Assembly: GCF_014851905.1 (NCBI RefSeq)
Contig: NZ_JACVAQ010000001.1
Coordinates: forward strand, 930,001-994,000
Length of the DNA stretch: 64,000 nucleotides
Origin: Pseudomonas sp. PDM14
GTDB lineage: Bacteria; Pseudomonadota; Gammaproteobacteria; Pseudomonadales; Pseudomonadaceae
Reading direction: 5' to 3'
The first letter of the stretch is position 1; every line of letters begins with the position of its first letter. Shown here piece by piece: positions 57,434-64,000 of this stretch. The translations under genes were made by a program, and so were the position numbers. The notes beneath the pieces are model-generated. The model was not told the origin of the DNA and did not search any database. It saw only the letters and a program-made list of their open reading frames with translations.

Positions 57434-58792
57434 ATGCGCCGTATCCTCCGCGATCTGAAAATCATGCTGCTGACCAACCTGTGGATCGTGCCGGTGGTGG
57501 CCGCGCTGGTCGGGGCGCTGTTCTATTTCGTCGCACCGCCACCACCGATGTATGCGCGCATGGCCACCGGTGCCGCCACTGGCGGCTACCACGCCTTCGC
57601 CGAACGCCTGCGCGAGGAATTGGCAAGCCAGGGCTTCGAGCTGGAGCTGGTGCCCAGCGCGGGCTCGCGAGACAACCTGAGCAAACTGCAGAGTGGCGAG
57701 GTGCAACTGGCACTGGTGCAGAGTGGCCAGGAGCTGACCCTGGGCAGCGAGCAGCGTGAAACGCTGTCCGGCCTCGGCGTGATGTACCGCGAACCGCTGT
57801 GGCTGTTCACCTCGCGGAAGGTCAAGTTCGAGCGCCTGGCCGATCTGATGCAATGGCGCCTGGGCGTTGGCTCCGAAGACAGCGGCACCCAGGCGGTGAC
57901 CGCGGCGTTGTTCAACGCCAATCGCATCGAGCCGGCGCAGTACCCCGCCACCTGGCAGCAGGTCGGCGGCAGCCGCGCTGCCGACGCCCTGCTCGCCGGC
58001 GAACTCGACGCGGCCTTCTTCGTCGGGCCGGCCGAGAACGCGCTGATCCAGCGCCTGGCCGCCGAGCCGACCCTGCGCCTGGTCAGCCTGCGGCGCACAC
58101 CGGCCTACCTGGCACGCCTACCGTACCTGAGTGAGGTGCGCGTTGGCGAAGGCATGCTCGACATGCCGCAGAACACCCCCGAACGCGACATCGTCACCCT
58201 CGGCCCGGTCGCCACACTGGTGAGTGGCGAGAGTTTCCACCCATCGCTGACGCCACTGATCCTCGAGGCCGCGCGCAACGTGCTGAAGAATGGCAGCCTG
58301 CTCGACCCTGCCGGCCAGTACCCGGCGCGCCCGCCGCTGTCGCTGCAGACCCTGTCCGAAGCCGAGTACTACTACGACAAGGGCTTGCCGATCCTGCAGC
58401 GCTACCTGCCTTTCCGCATCGCCTCGCTGGCCGACCGCTACATCATCCTGGCCATTCCCCTGCTGGTATTGCTGTTCCCCCTGTTCAAGGCCATCGGCCC
58501 GATCTACCAGTGGCGCATCCGTGCGCGCATCTACCGCTGGTACAAGCACCTGCGCGAAATCGACCAGCGCCTGTACAAGGGCAATCTGTCCAGCGACCTC
58601 AGCGCCGAAATCAGCCGCCTGGAGAACCTCGAAGATGAACTGGCGCGGGTCGAGGTGCCGTTGTCGTACTCCAGCGAGCTGTACGAACTGCACATGCACC
58701 TGCGCTACATGATCGAACGTCTGCAGGCCTACCAGCGCCGCGGCAACGAGGCCGCTCCCGCCAAATCTGATAGCCAGCCTGCACCGGTCTGA
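57434..58792 (+). CDS. Membrane-anchored TAXI-family solute-binding protein
   Basis: A 452-residue protein of the TRAP-associated extracytoplasmic immunogenic (TAXI) family. It has an N-terminal anchor ([20 protein letters not shown]), a periplasmic domain starting [20 protein letters not shown] and including [20 protein letters not shown], and a second helix at about 335–352 ([15 protein letters not shown]) followed by a 100-residue cytoplasmic, coiled-coil-like tail. No TRAP permease gene is nearby. Both termini are thus predicted in the cytoplasm. It could be a sensor or feed a permease elsewhere. The 268-nt upstream gap is AT-rich and has no gene. Confidence 0.85.
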   Translation: MRRILRDLKIMLLTNLWIVPVVAALVGALFYFVAPPPPMYARMATGAATGGYHAFAERLREELASQGFELELVPSAGSRDNLSKLQSGEVQLALVQSGQELTLGSEQRETLSGLGVMYREPLWLFTSRKVKFERLADLMQWRLGVGSEDSGTQAVTAALFNANRIEPAQYPATWQQVGGSRAADALLAGELDAAFFVGPAENALIQRLAAEPTLRLVSLRRTPAYLARLPYLSEVRVGEGMLDMPQNTPERDIVTLGPVATLVSGESFHPSLTPLILEAARNVLKNGSLLDPAGQYPARPPLSLQTLSEAEYYYDKGLPILQRYLPFRIASLADRYIILAIPLLVLLFPLFKAIGPIYQWRIRARIYRWYKHLREIDQRLYKGNLSSDLSAEISRLENLEDELARVEVPLSYSSELYELHMHLRYMIERLQAYQRRGNEAAPAKSDSQPAPV

Positions 58793-58902
58793 GCCATACC
58801 CGCGAGCCACCGCCCGCGCGGTGCTCGCCAGGGTCTGTTTCCCTAGTGTTTTGCGCGCCTGATACCATGCCCGCCTTTCCGCTTCTGCAAGACGAGACTG
58901 CC

Positions 58903-59910
58903 ATGCCGATCCGCCACTGCATCGTTCACCTGATCGACAAGAAACCAGACGGCACCCCCGCCGTGCTGCATGCCCGCGACAGCGAGCTGGCGACCTCGCA
59001 GGCCATGGAAAATCTGCTGGCTGATCTCAACGAAAGCTACAACGCCAAGCAGGGCAAGGCCTGGGGCCTGTTTCATGAGGAGTCCGGCGCCTATCCGTTC
59101 AGCGGCTGGCTCAAGCAGTACCTGGATGGCGAGAAGGATTTCACCGCCTTCAGCCGCCAGGCGGTCGAGCAGCTGCAGAAGCTCATGGAAGAATCCAACC
59201 TGTCGACCGGCGGCCACGTGCTGCTCGCCCACTACCAGCAGGGCATGACCGACTACCTGTCGATCGCCCTGCTGCACCACAGCGAAGGCGTGGCGGTGAC
59301 CGATGCGCTGGACGTGGCGCCGGCCAAGCACCTCGACCTCGGCCAGCTGCACCTGGCGGCACGCATCAACATCTCCGAGTGGCAGAACAACAAGCAGTCC
59401 AAGCAGTACATCTCGTTCATCCGCGGCAAGAACGGCAAGAAGGTCTCGGACTACTTCCGCGACTTCATCGGTTGCCAGGAAGGCGTCGATGCACCGAGCG
59501 AGACGCGCACCCTGCTCAAGGCCTTCAGCGATTTCGTCGAGAGCGAAGACCTGCCGGAAGAACAGGCACGGGCGAAGACCGACACCCTGGTCGACTACGC
59601 CACCAGCCAAGCCAAGATCGGCGAGCCGATCACCCTCGACGAGCTGTCCGGGCTGATCGACGAAGACCGTCCACGCGCCTTCTTCGAGCACATCCGCAAC
59701 AAGGATTACGGCATGGCCCCGGAGTTTCCGGCGGACAAACGCACGCTCAGCCAATTCCGTCGCTTCACCGGCCGCGCAGAAGGCTTGTCGATCAGTTTCG
59801 AGTCGCACCTGCTGGGCTCGGCCATCGAGTACGACGAAGCGCGTGACATGCTGATCATCCGCCAGCTGCCGACCCAGCTCAAAGATCAGCTCAAGCGCCG
59901 CAAGGACTGA
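58903..59910 (+). CDS. yejK: Nucleoid-associated protein YejK (NdpA)
   Basis: A 335-residue nucleoid-associated protein. It begins [20 protein letters not shown] and continues [40 protein letters not shown] is the most conserved block. The length equals the usual family size. The Met at 58903 matches the family N-terminus. It is followed after 2 nt by a glutaredoxin-like gene. Confidence 0.93.
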   Translation: MPIRHCIVHLIDKKPDGTPAVLHARDSELATSQAMENLLADLNESYNAKQGKAWGLFHEESGAYPFSGWLKQYLDGEKDFTAFSRQAVEQLQKLMEESNLSTGGHVLLAHYQQGMTDYLSIALLHHSEGVAVTDALDVAPAKHLDLGQLHLAARINISEWQNNKQSKQYISFIRGKNGKKVSDYFRDFIGCQEGVDAPSETRTLLKAFSDFVESEDLPEEQARAKTDTLVDYATSQAKIGEPITLDELSGLIDEDRPRAFFEHIRNKDYGMAPEFPADKRTLSQFRRFTGRAEGLSISFESHLLGSAIEYDEARDMLIIRQLPTQLKDQLKRRKD

Positions 59911-59912
59911 CG

Positions 59913-60239
59913 GTGAAGAGAATTCTGCTGATCCTGGCGGCGCTTGCCGTCTGGCAACAGTGGGAGCGAATCGAACCGCTTCTCGGCCTGCGGGAAAAAC
60001 CCGTGCGAGTCGGTGACAGCCAGGTGGTGCTCTACGCCACGTCCTGGTGCGGCTACTGCGCCAAGACCCGCGTGTTTCTCGCGCAGCAGAACATCCCCTA
60101 TCGCGAGGTCGACATCGAGAAGTCCGCCAGCGGGCGTAAGGCGTATGAGGCCCTGGGTGGGCGCGGCATCCCGGTGCTCGACATCAACGGCACCATCATC
60201 CACGGCTACGATCCACAGGGCATTCGCGCGGCTTACTGA
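59913..60239 (+). CDS. Membrane-anchored or exported glutaredoxin-like protein
   Basis: A 108-residue protein: an N-terminal hydrophobic segment (KRILLILAALAVWQQW), then a glutaredoxin fold with active site TSWCGYC, REVDIEKSASGRKAYEALGG and RGIPVLDINGTIIHGYDP (cis-Pro). The start codon is GTG at 59913, 2 nt after yejK. The leader suggests a membrane-tethered periplasmic or inner-membrane-facing position; cytoplasmic orientation cannot be excluded. Confidence 0.85.
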   Translation: MKRILLILAALAVWQQWERIEPLLGLREKPVRVGDSQVVLYATSWCGYCAKTRVFLAQQNIPYREVDIEKSASGRKAYEALGGRGIPVLDINGTIIHGYDPQGIRAAY

Positions 60240-60260
60240 GTAGCGCGACGTGTTACCACC

Positions 60261-60294
60261 ATGAAAAACGCCCGGCATGCCGGGCGTTTTTCAT
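60261..60294. terminator. Bidirectional terminator, 34-bp perfect palindrome
   Basis: ATGAAAAACGCCCGGC followed by AT and the exact complement, giving a 16-bp stem with A/T runs at both ends. It lies between the glutaredoxin gene and the convergent GST gene. Confidence 0.94.
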
Positions 60295-60310
60295 CGCGCG
60301 GGATAACCGA

Positions 60311-61246
60311 TCAGAGCGCTTCGATGCGGAAACCCAGACGCGGGAAATGCACATGCACGGTGCCGGCACGCTCGTCCTCGCGGCGCAGGATCAGCTCCTC
60401 GCTGCCGGCGAACAGCAGTTCGCCCTGCACCGGATCGACGCCATAGTCGGTCGCGGCGATCTTCACCTGTTGCCCGGCCTGGAAGCCGTTCGGCTCATGG
60501 AACTGCTCCTGCGGCAGCGCTGCCGGGGTCGCCTCACGGGCGATCTCGATGGCCTGCGCCGCGCTCATCTCGGAGGCCGAGCCATGGCCGAAACCGAGCA
60601 CGCGACCGAGCCAGGCGCTGACGGCCGGGTAGGCATCGACCAGGGGCGAAGTCACCGGCGTGCCCTTGAGGAACCACAGGCAGTGGGCCAGGGCGAAGTC
60701 GGCAATCGATGGCTCACCGAACAGGAAATCACCCGACTCGCGGGCCAGTTGCTGCTCCAGGCGCGCCATGATCACCGGCCAGTTGTGCTTGGCGGTTTCC
60801 GCCGGCACGCGGGTCGCGGTGCCACCGCTGAACAGGCCGGCGCGGTCAGCGACGAAGGCCTTGATCGCCTCGGGCGGCAGCTTGGCGAAACGCACGGCCA
60901 CCGACTCGGGCTGGAACACCAGGCTCACCGCGTGCTGGAAGATCACCGAGTCGACCCACTGGGCAAAACTCGCCGCGATGAATTCCTGACCTTCCGGAAA
61001 CAGTGCTGGAGTGGCCTTTTCCGCGTCGAGACGGCGTGCGATCAGCGCGGTATCACAATAGATGTCTGCGCCGATCTGCAGCACTGGCGTCTTGCGGTAG
61101 CCGCCGGTCAGCGCGACCAGATCGGGCTTGGGCATCACCGGGGAAATCATCACCGAACGCCAGGACAGCTGCTTGAAGCCGAGCAACAGACGGGCCTTCT
61201 CGGCAAAGGGCGAAGTCGGGTAGTGATGAAGGATCAACTCGTGCAT
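60311..61246 (-). CDS. Glutathione S-transferase-family protein with C-terminal extension
   Basis: A 311-residue protein. The N-terminal thioredoxin-like GST domain (MHELILHHYPTSPFAEKARL; YRKTPVLQIGADIYCDTALI) and C-terminal helical domain (FGEPSIADFALAHCLWFLKG) occupy residues 1–215. An extra 80-residue strand-rich C-terminal domain (VKIAATDYGVDPVQGELLFA; ELILRREDERAGTVHVHFPR) is appended. Such extended GSTs are common in proteobacteria; the extra domain has no assigned function I know. Confidence 0.88.
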   Translation of the reverse strand: MHELILHHYPTSPFAEKARLLLGFKQLSWRSVMISPVMPKPDLVALTGGYRKTPVLQIGADIYCDTALIARRLDAEKATPALFPEGQEFIAASFAQWVDSVIFQHAVSLVFQPESVAVRFAKLPPEAIKAFVADRAGLFSGGTATRVPAETAKHNWPVIMARLEQQLARESGDFLFGEPSIADFALAHCLWFLKGTPVTSPLVDAYPAVSAWLGRVLGFGHGSASEMSAAQAIEIAREATPAALPQEQFHEPNGFQAGQQVKIAATDYGVDPVQGELLFAGSEELILRREDERAGTVHVHFPRLGFRIEAL

Positions 61247-61312
61247 GTCGGGCTCCGCGTCTGTGACAGTGAACGGCCAGCTTACCGTCCACGGGCGTGG
61301 CGGCCTAGTCGG

Positions 61313-61636
61313 TCAGCCTGATGGCGTGGCATCAACCTGCTGCATGAGCCAGGCCTGGCTAAGGCGCTCCTTGGCCTGCTTGGCCAGGGCCTTGATCGCC
61401 CGCTCGCGGCGCAGGGCATCACCCTTGGCCGTACAGGCCTCGATATAGACCAGTGCACGCGCCGGGCTGGAATGGAAAAAGCGCGCGCCCTTGCCACGGC
61501 AATGCTGGGCGAAGCGGCGCTGCGGGTCATCGCTGATACCGCAGTACAACGCGCCGTTCTCCGCGCGCACCAGGTAGACGAACCAGGTCTTTTCCGATGT
61601 GGCCGCGGCAGGTTCCGCGGCACAGGTCTCACTCAT
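61313..61636 (-). CDS. GIY-YIG nuclease-domain protein
   Basis: A 107-residue small GIY-YIG protein (UPF0213-like): [20 protein letters not shown] carries the GIY...YIG-equivalent strands (FVYLV and LYCGI), followed by [19 protein letters not shown] and [19 protein letters not shown]. The ATG at 61636 is preferred to GTG at 61648. DNA-repair-like role presumed for the family, unproven. Confidence 0.88.
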   Translation of the reverse strand: MSETCAAEPAAATSEKTWFVYLVRAENGALYCGISDDPQRRFAQHCRGKGARFFHSSPARALVYIEACTAKGDALRRERAIKALAKQAKERLSQAWLMQQVDATPSG

Positions 61637-61675
61637 CACGGCCCCCACATGCTGTGCGGCGGCAGCTTACGTCAG

Positions 61676-62146
61676 TCAGCGGCCTGACTGCCAGGCACGC
61701 AGGCCCGCCGCAGCCTGGGCACGAATGGCGTTATGCACCGGCGGCGCCCAACCCAGCAGCAGCCCCTTGGTGCCCAGCGCCTGACGACTCCAGCGCCACA
61801 GGTCGAAGTGATCGCGGTGCTCGACGATTAGGCCATCGACGAAACGGAAGTTGGCCTGAATACGGTTGACCACCGTATTGCCGGTCTTGCTGAACAGGTA
61901 GGTCGCCACCCAGTGCGCACTGCCCCGCTGGTCGTCAGCCTGGACACTGTCGAAGGTCAGGGAGAAGTTCTGTGCCCGAGCGGCGAGCATGCGCCACATG
62001 TCAGCGGCATCGCGTCCGCGCAGGTCGGTGAACACCGGATCGCTGAACTGCACGTCGGCGCTGTAGCAGGCGGCCATGGTCTCGGCATCCAGACGCTGAA
62101 AGGCCTGGTAGAAACGGGTGATCAGTTCGGCGTTGGCGTGGCTCAT
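61676..62146 (-). CDS. NTF2/SnoaL-like protein
   Basis: A 156-residue protein: AELITRFYQAFQRLDAETMA, CYSADVQFSDPVFTDLRGRD and MWRMLAARAQNFSLTFDSVQ match the SnoaL-like NTF2 fold, which holds many small isomerases and unknowns. The ATG at 62146 has GGAG upstream. It is divergent from a GlxA-type regulator gene, which may control it. Confidence 0.85.
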   Translation of the reverse strand: MSHANAELITRFYQAFQRLDAETMAACYSADVQFSDPVFTDLRGRDAADMWRMLAARAQNFSLTFDSVQADDQRGSAHWVATYLFSKTGNTVVNRIQANFRFVDGLIVEHRDHFDLWRWSRQALGTKGLLLGWAPPVHNAIRAQAAAGLRAWQSGR

Positions 62147-62184
62147 GGGGAACTCCGGTAGGCGACAAGTGGGCTCAGTATCGT

Positions 62185-62242
62185 CGCCAAACGGGCCGGC
62201 GGCGATTGGCGCTAACGACATCTTTGTGTCAATAATCGCCAA
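62185..62242. promoter_or_regulatory. Divergent spacer with CGCCAA motifs
   Basis: Between the NTF2-like gene and the regulator gene lie CGCCAAA (62185–62191), TTGGCG (62206–62211) and CGCCAA (62237–62242). The last two form an inverted repeat with a 25-nt gap. They could be an operator for the adjacent AraC-type regulator; evidence is only symmetry and position. Confidence 0.25.
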
Positions 62243-62267
62243 AATCCTTTCCGGCCAGTCGCCCGCC

Positions 62268-63233
62268 ATGATTCGAGTCGCCCTGTACGTCGGTCCACAA
62301 ACCGTGTGTTCCAGCCTGAGCATGGCCGACGATGCGTTTCGCCTGGCCAACCTGCTGGCCGGCGAACGCCTGTTCGAGACGTTCCGGGTCAGCCAGGACG
62401 GCCAGCCGGTGGAGCTCGGCTTCATGCAGGTACGTGTGGATGGAGACCTGCAGCGCGCCGAGCAGGCCGACCTGGTGCTGATCCCGGCCAGCGGCAGCTC
62501 GGTGCCCCGCATGCTTGACGGTAATGCCCCCCTGCTAGCCTGGCTGGCTCATCGCCCTGTCCGCCAGCAACTGGCCAGCCTGTGCAGCGGCGCATTCCTG
62601 CTCGGCGCCGCTGGCGCGCTGGACGGCCGCCGCGCGACGACGCACTGGTCGCTGGCCGGCGATTTCCGTAAGCGTTTCCCCCTGGCGCAACTGCAGATCG
62701 AGCAACTGTTCACCGAGGACACCAACCGCTTCTGCTCGGGCGGCGCCCAGGCGGGCCTCGACCTGTGCCTGCACCTGGTCGCCTGGCACGCCGGCGACTG
62801 GCTGGCGCAGCGCCTGGCCAGCAGCCTGGTGGTCGAACGTGAACGCGGCCCGCAGGCGCGCTTCGCCCCGCTGCTACCCGAGCCTGGCGCTGAAGACGGG
62901 TTGATCGCACCGCTGCTGCGCTGGTTGCAGCAGCACCATCACGAAGCCATCGATCTGGAGCGTCTGGCGGCTCAGACGCACTGCTCGACCCGTACCCTGC
63001 TGCGACGCTTCAAGGCGGCCACCGGGTTGACGCCCAACGACTATTTGCAGCGCCTGCGCATCAGCGCCGCACAGACGGCCCTGCGCAACCCGGCGCGCTC
63101 GCTGGAGCAGGTGGCGATGCAGGTCGGGTACGCCGACCGTGCGACCTTCGCCAAGCTGTTCAAGCAATTGTGTGGTGAGACGCCCGGAGCGTTCCGCAAG
63201 CGCCTTAACCATCGGCCGGCCACGCCCCAGTAG
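62268..63233 (+). CDS. GlxA-family AraC-type transcriptional regulator (DJ-1/PfpI domain)
   Basis: A 321-residue regulator. Residues 1–195 form a DJ-1/PfpI amidotransferase-like domain (LVLIPASGSSVPRM; LASLCSGAFLLGAAGALDGR, with the nucleophile-elbow Cys). Residues 215–315 form an AraC double helix-turn-helix (DLERLAAQTHCSTRTLLRRF; LEQVAMQVGYADRATFAKLF). The start at 62268 matches the family N-terminus MIRVALYV. Likely target: the divergent NTF2-like gene or itself. Inducer unknown. Confidence 0.92.
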   Translation: MIRVALYVGPQTVCSSLSMADDAFRLANLLAGERLFETFRVSQDGQPVELGFMQVRVDGDLQRAEQADLVLIPASGSSVPRMLDGNAPLLAWLAHRPVRQQLASLCSGAFLLGAAGALDGRRATTHWSLAGDFRKRFPLAQLQIEQLFTEDTNRFCSGGAQAGLDLCLHLVAWHAGDWLAQRLASSLVVERERGPQARFAPLLPEPGAEDGLIAPLLRWLQQHHHEAIDLERLAAQTHCSTRTLLRRFKAATGLTPNDYLQRLRISAAQTALRNPARSLEQVAMQVGYADRATFAKLFKQLCGETPGAFRKRLNHRPATPQ

Positions 63234-63273
63234 GAACCCATTTGCTGGCAGCTACAAAAAACGTCACGCAAAG

Positions 63274-63299
63274 AAAAGGGAGCCCGCAGGCTCCCTTTT
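63274..63299. terminator. Rho-independent terminator
   Basis: AAAAGGGAGCC / GGCTCCCTTTT with a CGCA loop, between convergent genes. It lies 40 nt after the regulator gene and 16 nt after the ABC ATPase stop. Confidence 0.9.
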
Positions 63300-63315
63300 C
63301 TCGTTACCGCCGAAC

Positions 63316-64000
63316 TCAGTGCAGGATCTGGCTGAGGAACAGCTTGGTCCGTTCGTTCTGCGGGTTGGTGAAGAAGGCGTTGGGCTCGTTCTGTTCGACG
63401 ATTTCGCCCTTGTCCATGAAGATCACCCGGTTCGCCACGGTGCGGGCGAAGCCCATTTCGTGGGTCACGCAGAGCATGGTCATGCCGTCCTGGGCCAGGC
63501 CGATCATGGTGTCGAGCACCTCTTTCACCATCTCCGGGTCGAGGGCCGAGGTCGGCTCGTCGAACAGCATGATCTTCGGCTTCATGCACAGGGCACGGGC
63601 AATCGCCACGCGCTGCTGCTGGCCGCCGGAGAGCTGGCCGGGAAACTTGTGCGCCTGCTCCGGAATGCGCACGCGCTCCAGGTAATGCATGGCGATTTCC
63701 TCGGCCTGGCGCTTGGGCATCTTGCGCACCCACATCGGTGCCAGGGTGCAGTTCTGCAGCACGGTCAGGTGCGGGAACAGGTTGAAGTGCTGGAACACCA
63801 TGCCCACTTCGCTGCGGATCGCCTCGATGTGCTTGAGGTCGCTGGTCAGCTCGGTACCGTCGACCACGATGCGCCCCTGCTGGTGTTCTTCCAGGCGGTT
63901 GATGCAGCGGATGGTGGTCGACTTGCCGGAACCCGACGGGCCGCAGAGGACGATGCGCTCGCCCTGCTGCACGTTGAGGTTGATGTCCTTGAGCACGTGG
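63316..64000 (-). CDS. Amino-acid ABC transporter ATP-binding protein, truncated by the window edge
   Basis: At least 228 residues of a polar-amino-acid ABC ATPase (GlnQ/AapP/HisP type). It has Walker [20 protein letters not shown], the Q-loop [16 protein letters not shown], signature [16 protein letters not shown], Walker [14 protein letters not shown] and the H-loop [15 protein letters not shown]. The C-terminus [15 protein letters not shown] is typical of the glutamate/aspartate and general amino-acid subgroup. The gene continues beyond position 64000, so its start and permease genes are outside. Confidence 0.95.
   Translation of the reverse strand, partial: HVLKDINLNVQQGERIVLCGPSGSGKSTTIRCINRLEEHQQGRIVVDGTELTSDLKHIEAIRSEVGMVFQHFNLFPHLTVLQNCTLAPMWVRKMPKRQAEEIAMHYLERVRIPEQAHKFPGQLSGGQQQRVAIARALCMKPKIMLFDEPTSALDPEMVKEVLDTMIGLAQDGMTMLCVTHEMGFARTVANRVIFMDKGEIVEQNEPNAFFTNPQNERTKLFLSQILH

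Overview
The window is a 64 kb piece of a GC-rich gammaproteobacterial chromosome, almost certainly a Pseudomonas. The grounds are an mqo–PA4642-like–hpt–upp–uraA gene order and a hemH block that match what I recall from P. aeruginosa PAO1, Pseudomonas-type intergenic palindromes, and strong codon bias toward G/C in third positions. I see no rRNA, tRNA, CRISPR array, prophage or plasmid function.

Layout. 1–6 kb: the start of a glutathione-dependent formaldehyde dehydrogenase with a divergent LysR regulator, a divergent SRAP-family protein, two small coupled genes (CPXCG and DUF2007), a PlsC-type acyltransferase, small hypotheticals and the YajG lipoprotein. 6–19.7 kb: malate:quinone oxidoreductase, a PA4642-family protein, a SulP/STAS anion transporter, purine and pyrimidine salvage (hpt, upp, uraA) with a MITE-like element between hpt and upp, a RecQ-family helicase, a DUF4177 gene pair, an SMP-30-like beta-propeller, a Tat-exported aldo/keto reductase and an MFS-like carrier.

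19.7–33.4 kb is the main accessory locus: a leftward, tightly overlapping Tad/Flp pilus cluster of 13 genes. In transcription order these are flp, a TadG-like gene, a TadE/F-like pseudopilin, an unknown periplasmic protein, a large repeat-bearing pilin-like protein, cpaB/rcpC, rcpA, tadA, tadB, tadC, a DUF192 gene, tadD and tadE. Several parts look unusual: TadA carries an N-terminal FHA domain, CpaB has about 320 residues of short DGKVVDAxGKVIG-type repeats inserted before its C-terminus, a pilin-like protein carries the same repeat, and neither TadZ nor a prepilin peptidase is encoded here. A divergent three-gene operon (34.0–37.0 kb) encodes a cysteine-free sulfite-oxidase-fold periplasmic protein, a receiver–LuxR response regulator and a histidine kinase. 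It is the obvious candidate regulator of the pilus.

37–48 kb: a nitroreductase, a coiled-coil protein, a decayed ECF41-type sigma factor, an HPF/RaiA-like ribosome factor, then a LysR regulator beside a beta-oxidation-like set (3-hydroxyacyl-CoA dehydrogenase, acyl-CoA dehydrogenase, esterase, iron alcohol dehydrogenase, thioesterase, thiolase). 48–64 kb: a duplicated multi-hairpin repeat, the TIGR01777–hemH–solute-binding-protein operon, an FAD oxidoreductase, rlmF, an IMPACT-family gene, an Lrp regulator with a divergent YjeH-like exporter, a kinase-like protein, an anchored TAXI protein, yejK with a glutaredoxin, a GST, a GIY-YIG protein, an NTF2-like protein, a GlxA-type regulator and a truncated amino-acid ABC ATPase at the right edge.
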